This document shows positions 19,101 through 31,389 of a DNA stretch of 64,000 bases, in pieces. Position numbers and translations under genes: made by a program. Source of the stretch: Oopsacas minuta (lineage: Eukaryota > Porifera > Hexactinellida > Lyssacinosida > Leucopsacidae); NCBI GenBank assembly GCA_024704765.1, contig JAKMXF010000335.1, positions 186,001 through 250,000 of the forward strand. Direction: 5' to 3'. The notes beneath the pieces are model-generated. The model was not told the DNA's origin, did no database searches, and saw nothing but the letters and a program-made list of their open reading frames with translations. Position 1 is the stretch's first letter. Each line of letters starts with the position of its first letter.

Positions 19101-20248
19101 TATTGGACTTTCAAAGAATTAATTTGTAACTTTTAAAGCGTTCTAAAAAGTCAAATAATCATAAATTGATCGTTCTGTCTGCAAATTTGTAGCTGGAATT
19201 TTCCCAAATTTAATATCTCTTCTCAATAAATTTCCAAATAGTAAGATTGTATTCCTAATTAATTTCTGTTAATAATCTCCACAATAGCTCTTTCAAAACT
19301 TACTAAAGAATAAAATGGAGCATTTAGCTAAACTTTATAGCTAAAATCTTTTCAAAACAAAACTTGCTTATAGATAGCACAGATTGACCCAATTTTCGTT
19401 GAATTATCAAAATACATTCACAAACATCCAAATTGTTTCAGTATGGTAAAGGATTTAAATCAGTGGATTTGGTTGATCATTTAATGTCCACTATTTGTGT
19501 TGGAAAACGCGGGGAAATTAGTTCTCCTTTCACTATTATTTTGGCTTCTGTAGCACTAGTGTTACTATGATAAGAAAATGCTCTCTATTAGGAAATGTGC
19601 TCCATCTAAGATTAATTATAATGAGAGTTATAATCTTTGCAAAAAGCGCAGAATACGTATCTAGTTTTCAAATTCTAGAATTATCGAAAGTTTGGAAAAT
19701 GGAATATTTTGATCGCAATTTTGCATTGCATTTTGAAATAAACTTGTAGTTACACTGAAAAACTAAAATTAGCAAATTTGGAAATTAGTTTTCAATACCT
19801 GAATGCAATTAATAACAAATATAATTCTGAAGACCTCAAATAGTATAATATTACGATTATAATGAATTTGAGGATATAAAATTTCCCAAAACTGAAAAAC
19901 AATAAAAATAGCAATTACTGTACTTCTTCCTCACCCCCAAACTCATTCATATCTAACCACGGACATTGAAAAGTCAAACGAAGCCATTTCATTGATTTTT
20001 AGTTGTACAAATGAATATATAAAAGAAAGATAATACGTATACAATTCACGGAAAACAAAAGAAACCAATTCATTTTCCATTCAATATATTGTGATAAGTT
20101 ACAACATTATACCACAAATCGAAATAATACATACATCTCTGAACTGATATTTCTACAGCTATATATAAACCTGACTAACCATTGAATTTTACATTCTACG
20201 AATATCTTTTGACTTGAAATTATTTACAACAGAATACTAGTATATATT
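16117..20248. other. Divergent intergenic region between AGO and HDX-like genes
   Basis: The two genes are transcribed away from each other, so both promoters lie here. A family B MITE sits at 16797-16912, and a short (TTG)n tract ending tttgtttag is at 16973-16995. Several short open frames carry no family signature. I see no other gene in these 4.1 kb. Confidence 0.6.
16797..16912. mobile_element. MITE family B
   Basis: It starts cagtggtattggccttcgag. It shares ttttttcagggacttcaat, cctctaatagaaagttcgcg and a run of agcaagggaattcatgcaaa with copies at 41.4, 42.6, 57.9 and 60.6 kb. Confidence 0.6.
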
Positions 20249-23200
20249 ATGGAACATACTAGAGACGAACAACTAATCTTTTCTCAAGCAAACGGACAAA
20301 ACATGGATCAATCTAACTCTATCGAATTACAGAATAATTTCTCTAATGGAGTCTGCAATGGTAACGCACTACATCTTGATATGGAGACCGAACATTCCGA
20401 TGGCAGTGACCAAAGCTCATCACCATCTCAAAACTCCGAAAGCCCATTCCCTTGTATACCAGACACGCCAGATGTTGATGTCGATAACGACAACACACAT
20501 CAGCTGTCTTCAATGAGCTCTGACTGTATGGATCCATGCTCTAGCCCCTTACAAGAAGGAGAATCACTAAACTTACACGAGACAATACTCGATATGGATA
20601 GAAGTGAGTTCATTACTGATAAATTGATAATATAGTTTTGCTTTGCATATTAGTTAAGAGTTAATTACTGCAAACTAGAGTGAAACGTCTTTTATGGGAA
20701 TTTGGTAAATATAAAATAGCAAATTGATTCTTTCAAGTTCTTATACATACTTTTGGCAATGAATACTAGATTTTCAAGAGAATATAAATTTTCATAGTTC
20801 TCATTACCTCATCTTTGCAGTCACGAAAAATTTTAATTATTCATGGGGGTGATTAGTAAAATTTCCAATATTGGCCGAGAAATAGTATCAAACTGCGGGT
20901 ATAATTTGTGGTTTGTATTCGAAACCATGAAAAAGAAGCAGAAATTATTTTGAAATTTGAAGACAATAGGAACCAACTGAAGTAGTATCAGTTTCTTGAA
21001 TCTAATGGAATGCAACTTGTGTACAAGATTTGTATATGACTGTATATCGAGGTGTAAAAAATTCCAATCGAGTCATACAATATCCAATGGGAAATAACTA
21101 TATGTGTTGTGAAACAACGAATTTTGGGTGACGATAACAAAATTATATACAAAAATATTTAACCAGAGATGACTGAATAATTAGAGATGAAAATGTAAAT
21201 ATTTTTGATGGTAATAAGGTTTCCTTAAATTGTTAATCGTGTCAAAACTCGTGACGGTAAAATAATCAACATCAGTTCGGTTCCAATTGTAGATATTTGA
21301 ACAAAATATTGCACAATTAAACGCGAATAACACTGTTTACAAAGGTGTTGGAAACTATGTATTTTATAAAGTTGGTTGTTAAGATAAAACAATATTTGAA
21401 ATTTCGTTGCGAATATTATGAAAATTCGAACAAGATGAGATGAAGACAAATTCACATTAATATCTCTGACAAAATGTTGTGTAAATATACTTCCATTGCA
21501 TTTAATAACCGCCAAATTATTAACCGATCTTGAACAAATATCGCGGGGAGATTTTTACTACAGTTGTTGATATTCATATCAATATTTTGAGGCAATCTTC
21601 GTGTAATGATAAAAATATATACAATATTGACGATGTTACTCAATTCTTATAAGACAAGTTTCAATACACGTTTGATGAGTGAAATTTGATGCAAAAACGA
21701 TGGTGACATTCTTTTTCGTAACATTTTGTCACCCTTTCAACATCCACAAATTGACAATTGATATTTTCTCGTTTTGTAACTACCGAAATACTCATTTCCA
21801 AAAAGTACAGAAAATGGTTTTGATACACGGTTTGTACCAATCTGACTGGTTTATTGCTTCATGTAACAAGTTAGTGAAAATGTTATCATCAATGTTCAAA
21901 TAAAATTTTAATTGTAAATACATTTGTTCGTAAACCATTGAAATTATATTGAAACAATTGAATAGACCCAACCAAGTGATTGAATAATTATTACGTGAAT
22001 ATAACTGAATTGTGGTCTTGTTTTAAATTATATACTCCATGGGTGAACGCTCTACCACCATCAACACATGGTACCAAGACTGAAGATAATTTCAAACATA
22101 TTTGAAAATTATTAACTATAAACACTGAGAAAAACTATATTACCTTTTGCTATAGGTTTTTCCAATATCTTTGGCCAGGCAGTTTAATTTCCCAACAATT
22201 ATGGATATTACAAAAGAGAGTGGGTATTTGAAAGTGTTTACATATGAAACCAAACTGTAAATATCATACTCCAGCTAAATATTTATGATTTAAAATGTTC
22301 TCTTAATCGAGGCCAGCCTTTTCGCCGGCACTTCGAAGTACTGATTCAGACAAAAATGAGATTTCGAGTTTTCAGGAACTCCGCTTTAGTGGGACAAACT
22401 TGCTGAACCGAATATTTAAGCAGATTTCTGTGAATATATCTGCGAAACATTTTCCATAACCAGATTTCATTTTCAAGCTAAAAGTTCAGAACAGCAGTAC
22501 TACACTACTACCTCTATTTGTTAATTAACAATTGTAACAATTATTCTATGCAAAGTTCGAACCTAAAAAATGAAATTTATTAATTATCTTCCGAATTCTT
22601 AAATTCTTTTACATTCAGACTTTACAGCTGTAGGATTTTTATAATTAACCATAAATTAGTTTCACTTCTAGAACATCTTATTCAAAATTATGTGACCATC
22701 TGCAACGCCAGTTTAAGGGTTTAAATGATAAATAGCTAAAAGCCTTAATAATCGCACTCTATTGAAATGTCAGTGTTGTATGATAATGAGGATTCAGTAG
22801 ATGTAATGTAGTGAGTAAATATCAGTAATCAGACTTGATTGATTCTTGAATTAGAAACATATTTGATTGTCTTCTTATTTGTGATTATACAATATTTGAG
22901 TTTGAACATGCTCCAACGGTCAACTTTCGTTTTATTGAAGCTCAAGGGACCGCGATAATTACTTCGAAATAATAACTGGTATAACTTATGATACTTTGAC
23001 GTTTTGGAACCATATTTGTACAATTTCAAACTTCGATATATGTGAGCATTTCAATGTAACGAGAGTTAGGCTGTATTTTGTGAAAATACCAAACATTAGA
23101 AACTTCAATTAAACAAAATTGGTGAATATTTCATTGATTTTAAGCAATTTTTGGTTAAAATGTAATTAAAGCATGAATACTTCAAACATATAATAATTGT

Positions 23201-26200
23201 GGAATTAATAATTTTCCTACATCCGTTCTTCTGCAAAATTATATTTATGAATATAAACAAAAATTTGGGTGTTTTTATATTAAAAACCGAATTTTGATTC
23301 GTGGGAGCGAAGATTCTAATAATTATTAAATTTACATTAATTATCCCAAAATTAATTGATTTTTGAATAAAATGTGGTGAATTTTGTAATTAAAATTTTA
23401 TTTAAAATAGAGTTTAATGAAAATTCTATTCGGTTAGTGGTGATAGGAATTGACACGCATTACAATCAATTTTGAGTAATTTTTGTAAGGAATTTGATAC
23501 CTCGAAAAACTTCCAAATTCTTGAATAATTGATGTAATAATTTCTAGAAATGTATAATAAGTTTGTTGACCCAATTAATTATATTTTCACACCTCATTCA
23601 AATGAAGGATGTCATTCAAATTGAGGAATAATCAAGCAAACACTTTTATTGAGAATGACAACCATTATCTAGCATTTGTTCTTGAATTACACTGAATATA
23701 TATTACTCCAAATTTGAGGATTACCTTTCTATTCAAATTTTAATCTGTGAAACAACAAATTAACATTTCACTCTATTGCAATTGAGAATGAACGGTTTAC
23801 ATTTCAATGTCTTGTTGACATCTCCATTGTATTTTGATAGTATTATCTCAAATATTAATTAGAAAATCTCTTATTTCATCCGAGTTAATTTTGGAATAAT
23901 ATTTCCAGGCAGTTTGTCAAATTATGCGGTTTGTTCTGATTAAGTTTTGTGGAGTTTCTTATGTAAATTTTGGGAAACTTGTATTGAATAATCGGTAGCA
24001 TTAGCAAAACCTAAGAAATTTTATTCTCGTTAATATTAGCAACTTAATAGGAAGTAATTTTGGCCTCAGATATCTTATTATTTACTTTAAAGATATTTCC
24101 AATTTAGATTCCCCTTTCATCTCTGGATTTTCTGATATAATCAATAAACACAAAACCATATTAAGCATGATACATCTAAATGCATAGAACACGGGTTTAA
24201 TTGGTTTGTATCGAAAAATGTTAAAACTCCAAAAAAGCGGGAATCTGATTTCGAAATTCCTTTGTTTTTGGCTTTCTCATTTCTATAAAATTTATAATTT
24301 TCATGATTTCGAAATAACAATTTACTTTAGTGTATTAAGATGTGTATAAGAGACTTATATTATGAAAAATCACTGGAAGTTAATCGCGAAATAATAAGGA
24401 AGTAAAATGAGGGATTTATGTAAGTGATTTTCATTTGGAAAATAGGGCTAGAGTCGCTTATTATGAACATCAAGATACCAAAATTCTCGTCCATATAAGC
24501 GAACATATTTAACACAAAAGCTAAGGGGGAAACGTCTAGATATCACCTACTCGGTTTCGAGTTTTCAAGCCTTTTCTATAAGTAATCATTGCATATTATT
24601 CGGCTATTGGCTAATGACAGTCACAGTAGTGCTTTTTGGCTACTCTGATTTTTAAATCAGATTGACACTCTCTAAAACTGACATAATTAATCTCTCATAT
24701 TTTGTGTTTCCTGTCCACATGCTTGTGCATATTATGCAAACTTTCCAAATTTAAGAATATTGAATCAGTAATTTTACTAAACCTGCAATTCATGCAAATT
24801 CCTCAAAATTTCTGAGAATTTTATTCCCCACAATTTCAACTTAACCACTTATGAATATTCCTATTATCTTAGTCACAGAAGTTAAATGATAGCAAAATAC
24901 CCTTTCGGTGCCATCTTTGCATGGTCAAGTTAAAAATATTTTCCCAAATTACAAAAGGAACAATGGAAAGAGGATACTCAAGCCATTGAGACTGGTACAA
25001 AAATGCTCTCAGATGGCTTGTTTAATTAATTTACATTTTGGGTTAATACACATGACAATACAAAAATTCTCCAACAGATGCATAAGTAAAACTAAAATTA
25101 TGTGATTAAATAAAATTATTCAAGTTGAGCCCATTCTGTGGAATTTTCGTAGGAATTTAAGGGTATGCCTTTTGGGAATTCAAATTGTAAGTGTGGGTGG
25201 GATGAGAAATGATAGAGAGTTTGGTAATTCACTTTTTGCAGGAGTTATTTCCTATATGAATGTGTAGGAATAATTTTTTAACATATTAATACATTCTTCA
25301 GGAAAAGTATCTTACAGGATAAATAGCATTATTGATTTTAGGAAATTATTATTTTGACTATATAAGGTAAAGAGACGCAAGGTGAATATGACATGAAAAT
25401 GTGTTAACTAAATTGGAATACTAGTCCTTCGGGAGTGTGAAATATGTTGCCCTGAGGCAAACATGAAAATTGGCAGTGAGAGGTCACAAATTTATATTTG
25501 AAGAAATTTTATAGGAAAATTACAAAGGCCAAACTCATACACACCAGAACAACGGAATTTACTCTTAAAATACTTTGATGACTACAAAATGAACTCCACA
25601 CATAGAAAGAACATGCAATTGATTGAACAATGCGCACAAGAGCTTACAATCCCCGTACCTAAAGTCAAGGTAAGAATTACAAAGTTAGTTCATATTCACA
25701 AAAGTGTATTTTAAATGTAATTACACCTCTAGAATTGGATCGGAGCTGAAGCTGTGAGGAGAAAGAAGAAACTCGGTTTATTGCCAAAAGCTAAAATGTA
25801 TCAACCAAGTATGCATGCGCCTCAAATCAACAATGTAAGTCATGTTTAATGTACTTTTGCTATGGAAGACAAATCTCTAATTTGACAGGTCTTTATATGA
25901 TTATATTCCTCTATAGATTGTCTTAACACCTAATAAAACGATGAAACGACAGAGATCAACTCCTATCTCTAAGCCTATCCCTCAGGCTGGTTACCAATTA
26001 GTATACGCTGCATCTGAAAAACAGATTACAGAAGCGAACGGACATGGTAAGTGCAGGGGTGAAAAATTTCGTAAGGAAAGACAACAGCCAAAATTCAAGA
26101 GTCCACAATGAAATCCAAAATTTGCTTTCTTATTTTATTTCCCTGCCATCAAACAATGATTCCAGACAATCTCCTGCTTGTCACGTTCTTGCAACTGTCC

Positions 26201-29099
26201 AGATTTTGAACGTCTGCTATTATTGTAACAATTTATAGATTACAGTAAATTTGCAATGAAGCAATACTCGACAGCTGATATGATAAAACCAATACCAAAT
26301 ACAGTTTTCGCGAAAACAATCCCACATGGCGTGAATCCAGCAATTGGGCAATTCGAGATGGGACTGGAAGAAACGAATGTACTTACGCCTCAAACAGTGA
26401 TAAAACAAACTCAACGTCTCGTGAACTACCAACTTGATGTTGACGACCCACAACAAATGCTGACTGCAATCCAAGAATTGGTGAGTTGTGATCATATGGT
26501 ATTTATATTCCATGAATTATCTTATTCATAGCAATTTCTCTCGGTTTTCAAGTAGGTACTAGTATTACCATAATCGACTGTAAATAATTCTTAGGACAAG
26601 TTTATATATGTGATTAGTAATATATGGAAATTCACGAGAATTTGTGAAAATAGATCGAGACGATATTGCAAGCTTCAAAAATAGTTTTTACAGTGTGAAA
26701 CCAGAAAACTCTAATAATAAATTCAACTATCATACAGTCAGCAGCATCAATTGGAGGCTATATGCTAATTTTTAAATGTAAATTCTAGGAAATTTAATCC
26801 TAATACTATAGAAGACATTAACAGTAACAGAATTCTGAGAATATTGTAATATGATTATCATCTGAATCAAATATGGTTAAAATAGAGTCAATATGATAAT
26901 AATCGCTGGGAATGGTTTTATCCGCGATCTCGTTTTACCAGATGTTGTGAAATGTTAAATTGTAACTTTTTGTGCCATGGTTCGAGCACATGACCTACAT
27001 ACATGGGTATTGATTCTATTAAAATGTGTTCCTGTGTATCACCGCATGCATAGCGAGATATATACAATGGAAATGGTTGTCATTCTTATTATTTATTTGT
27101 AGCCACTTTAAAATTGATCATTTAAATGCTAAAGTGGGTTGAGTAACAATAATTGTTTGATTGAGCGCTACAGAATGGAGATAATTGTAACTAGCATTAT
27201 TTTGGGGGGAATTAGAGGTTGATTTGTGTACTAGAACGAACTTAAACATACAATTTACATCTTATTTCCATTCAAAAGAGGTTTTTGAATAGAAATTGCT
27301 TACTAGACCCGAACATATGTCAATACAATTGGATATATCTCTCAGCATGAATAGAAGCAATTACTTTTCAAAACTGAATTATTCAATTTGTGCTTTCTAA
27401 GCTCCAACAGTTATACATATAAGGATTTATTGCATTTTTTCCTCTTAAATATATCAGTTACCAAGAGCTGAGTCCAATTATAAGCCTTCTGACTATGTTT
27501 TCGTATCGCTAATGTTATTAGGGGAGTAACCGCCATAAACGGAGTGACATGGACGCTGAAAAATGCTACCACGTTTCACCGTTCGTGGAGATTCATTTGT
27601 GCGGGGTGTGATGCAAACTGAAGTATGTAACCTTTGAAAAGTTGTCTCTTTGGATGATGCTAATTTCTGCAATAATAAATTCGATAAATTCACCTATAAA
27701 TTCTAAATTTAGTATCAATATTTGGAACAACAAGGATTTGAGGGCTACGGAGTACTTGTAAACACAAAACAAATACAAACTCATCTTGTATCAACACACA
27801 AAGGACTTTCCTATCATCAGAGTCAAGTTAGAGCTGGAAAACCTTTAGAGAACCCATTCATGGGATATATATTCTCAGAAAATGGTGAGTTTCAGTTCCA
27901 TTTTGAAGTCTGTTCGTAATTGGCACTTAAAACACTAGTAATCATATTTGATTATGTGTCTAATAACCTTAGCCAAATTACTTACTTTAAATCATATTTT
28001 GTGGGCTTACAATGGAAAAATTATTGTAATTTCGACCACTGAAATAAACTGCAGCATAACTTCGAACATTTGTTAGCAGAAACCGCTAAATACTTATGGA
28101 TCTTCAATTGGTCGCCAATAATTAAGACTTTAGACTTTCAAATCCAAAATGTGTAATTAGCATTTAAAACATTTTATCTCCCAGATTTGAGGGTTATTGA
28201 AATTTGATTGAATATACATTCTACTAAACTTTCTCAGAAAAATAGTTGTTAATTATTAGAAATACATCACAAGATCTAATATTGTCATATATTTGTTATT
28301 TTTATTTTTGTTTATTTTTAGAATCTACTGATAAACCTGCAACACCAGTAACCTCTCCAGATAATTCCGTAGAAATGAATCTTAGACGAAAAGTTGAAAT
28401 CGAATTCGCACTCAAATACAGTAAGTAACCTCGACACATATACAGAATGTCCTTATTAAATGTTGGAAATTCTGCATAGAAATAATGAAACTGAATTTAC
28501 ATGCCAAAATGACATATTTTCACAGCTGTTGCCTATTAGCTTTTGTCTATAGCAAAATCATAACTATTTACATACAAAAATGAACTGTATGCCCATCAAA
28601 TAATAAACATGGATTTTGTATAGTACATAGTTCGCATAATAGTAAATTCGCGTATTTCAAGGAAAACTCAAGCAAAATACAATTTGCCAATAGGCGAACT
28701 CCACTGTATACATCTTTGGCCCAATATCTTTGAATTTTTTCTTGCTCGTAAATAACCTTCAAACCATGCTATACGCTATAATTATAAATATTTTTTATAG
28801 AACAATGCACTGGTAAAACCGATATACCATACGATAACCTATCAGAGATGGACATAATGATAGCTGGTATGCCAAGTAACATAGAATTCAATGCACCTCA
28901 TCTTTACAACAAATATCAACTCGAACAACTTGCACAAGCCTTACCACAGATTTTCTTTCTCAGACCACAAGACACCCATGAAGAGACTGTTATAAAAACT
29001 GAACCAGATTCGATCAGTTCCTATAATTACATCCAAACCGTTCCAACTGCGCTGCTCCCAAACGGACACATAATTCAACCGACATTATTAAAGCTTTAG
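20249..29099 (+). CDS. HDX-like divergent homeodomain protein
   Basis: Eight exons (20249-20603, 25515-25669, 25733-25834, 25917-26046, 26239-26480, 27713-27884, 28322-28420, 28801-29099) splice in matching phases to 517 residues. Exon 1 encodes a Ser/Asp-rich acidic region. Exons 2-3 encode a homeodomain-like fold beginning SYTPEQRNLLLKYFDDYKM and continuing QLIEQCAQEL and VKNWIG. This agrees best with the first homeodomain of HDX (highly divergent homeobox). The recognition helix then reads AEAVRRKKK, so the usual WFxN asparagine is replaced or displaced by a short insertion. A basic tail follows. The C-terminal half has no domain I recognise; near its end is IKTEP, a possible SUMO-acceptor site. 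The product is probably a nuclear DNA-binding regulator. Assignment to HDX rests on that one domain. Confidence 0.72.
20604..25514 (+). other. Large first intron of the HDX-like gene
   Basis: This 4.9-kb intron is far longer than the others in the window. It contains one family A MITE at 22916-23075 and otherwise AT-rich sequence without convincing open frames. Its size suggests regulatory elements, but I can point to no particular motif. Confidence 0.6.
22916..23075. mobile_element. MITE family A
   Basis: The left end ggtcaactttcgttttattg is followed by aagctcaagggaccgcgata and ends in gtaacgagagttaggctgta. Confidence 0.7.
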
Positions 29100-29374
29100 T
29101 AGAATAATAATAGGTAAAATTTTGAACACACACATCGCGCAATCGAGTATGCATTCCACATGAATCACTTTAACAATAGTGTGTTAGTCATTAAAGCGCA
29201 GATAATGATCTCCTCTCTTCTCTCCTTTTCTCCTATAACTTTTGTAGATAGTTACAGTAGTTATTTTAGACTCTACGTAGCATGCTGCATATTTTAACTT
29301 TATTTCTTACTATGCAACTCTATGCAGACATCTCATGTAATATTGTATACATATTGGTATTGATAATGGATACT

Positions 29375-29380
29375 AATAAA
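29375..29380 (+). terminator. Candidate poly(A) signal of the HDX-like gene
   Basis: An aataaa hexamer 276 bp after the stop codon is the best placed candidate for 3' end formation. Confidence 0.4.
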
Positions 29381-29474
29381 TTTTATATCAACACCTGCTT
29401 ACTTTATTTATATTGGGGAGGAGGTAACTGAGATATCAATTGGGGTATTTGACTGATTATTCGCCATTGCCTTA

Positions 29475-29620
29475 GAGCAGAGGTTCCCAACTTGGGGTCT
29501 ATGGACCATTTTGTGGTTCACAGGTGCAGGTGACGGTAGGGGGTCCACAGGATCAATTGTAGTCATATGGGAGGGGTCTACTTGTTATCCACGAGTGAAA
29601 AAGATTGGGAACTCTGCATT
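29475..29620. mobile_element. Family F (hAT-like) repeat
   Basis: It starts agaggttcccaacttggggt. Further in are ggtagggggtccacaggatc and tatgggaggggtctact, and it ends in attgggaactctgcat, an inverted echo of the start. The wording and the inverted ends fit a hAT-type non-autonomous element. Confidence 0.6.
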
Positions 29621-29914
29621 AGAGAAACATCAAAGATATTTTTAATATAGAATAGAAATACGTATATTACAAACAATGGATATCAGCAAAGAATTTAATT
29701 CAAGGCTTAAGTAGTAAACAGTGTTCCTACAGGATTCTTTAATAACTCTCAAATTTTGTGTGAGTGCCGTCTTTGCCACATACGTATAATGTATTAATCC
29801 CGAAATACAAATTTGTTCATTTTGCTCCGATTTCTGCAATATAATCCCATCGCTGTTATGCAATAATGCGTATACTGTAATTCTTGTTTGGCAAGTAATA
29901 ATTATGTTAAACTA

Positions 29915-30040
29915 GATTAGCGGTTCCCAACCTTAGATCCATGGCCCCTTTGGTGGTCCACAGAATCTATAGCAGTATATGGGAGGGGGTTCAACAGAAT
30001 GTGTTAAAATTGGTATAGGGGTCCACTGGTGAACTAGACC
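29915..30040. mobile_element. Family F (hAT-like) repeat
   Basis: It starts agcggttcccaaccttagat, then tttggtggtccacagaatct and gttcaacagaatgtgttaaa, and ends ggtataggggtccactggtg. Confidence 0.6.
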
Positions 30041-31389
30041 TACAATATCTGGTTTATAACTTCCTACCAGTTATGGTTTAAACTCTTTTTAAGGCTTTAG
30101 TCGAATCACATTTTTCTACACATTTTCAGCTCGTAAGGAGCAGTTCAAACATTATATAACACTACCAAGGGGAGGAGATGGTAAACAAAATGTGACAGTC
30201 ACGTCAAATATGTATGACACAAAGGAATAAGCATTTTCCGGGATTTTGTGTAACATACCGTTTTAACGGCCACTAAATATCCTGCCTGCTCTCTCACTAA
30301 TTTTGTTTAATTAAAAATCAATGATTTTCCCTATATTAAGCTAAAAACTATAATATTTGGGTAAAGCAATGATGTGAATTGAAAACTGATAAAGCCAGCT
30401 AACTTGAATTTTTTTTGACATCAATGATTATTATAATTAAGTGGAATGGATGATATTACAGGCTTCACTTGGAAATAATTATGCATGACTTTATGAAAAT
30501 GAATAATGCACATGCAATATTAGATGCTATGCGAATAAACGCACTGATTAGTTGTCAAATGGAAAAGAAAATACATTCAATGTTGAAATTAGTATTGTTT
30601 ACCTAGCAAAGTATTCTTACCTTGAGAGTAAGCTAGTGTAGACAACAACACTGTTATCATAAATATTATTAATGTTGTATCAAATTTTGACAGTAATCGT
30701 AATGTGTTTTCTAATTACTGACTTAATAGAGTAAGTCGGCAAACAAAAATGATAACAATACAGCTTTTTAAATATAACTAATCATCGTATTTACAGCTGT
30801 AGATGATCTATATTATTTTTTATATCACATATAATCTACTTCCTATATTGTTTGTGGATTTGTATATTGAAATTCAAATGTTTCCTCACATGTAGTTTTG
30901 GTCAAGAGGACTTAACCCAAACTAGGGGGTGCAAGCCCTCTTCCCCCTGCAGTGGCCTGCACCCACCGGGCCAGAGCCTATGTTCAGGGCAGTGGACCTT
31001 ATTAAATAATGGTATTACAATACATGTTTTCGCCTAAAGTGCAATTATTGTTCAATTCGTTTGTGAAATTGTAAATTAGTAAGATAATAAGCAATATGGA
31101 CACAAAAGGTAAAATTGAGTCCATACTTGACTTGTAAATATAAATCATGTGGTAACCATGGGATACTAAGTAATATACAAACGAATTAATAGTGACATAA
31201 CTATTACAAATTTACTAGAAATTTCCATCAGTTTCGATATACAGGTTAATATTCAAAGAATATAATTTGGCATTTTATTAAAAAGTGAAAATGCTACGCT
31301 ATTGATGAACTTGAAAGTGTAACCAAAATTGATTATAAATAGATAGAAATATGAAAATTCAAATATAAACATCGAGAATAATCAGAGAG

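Larger units (their letters stand above)
29100..31389. other. Intergenic with two hAT-like repeats
   Basis: It contains the HDX-like 3' UTR, family F copies at 29475-29620 and 29915-30040, and the promoter of the docking-protein gene. A GC-richer patch at 30900-30990 (caagccctcttccccctgca) stands out against the AT-rich background but matches nothing I know. Confidence 0.5.
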
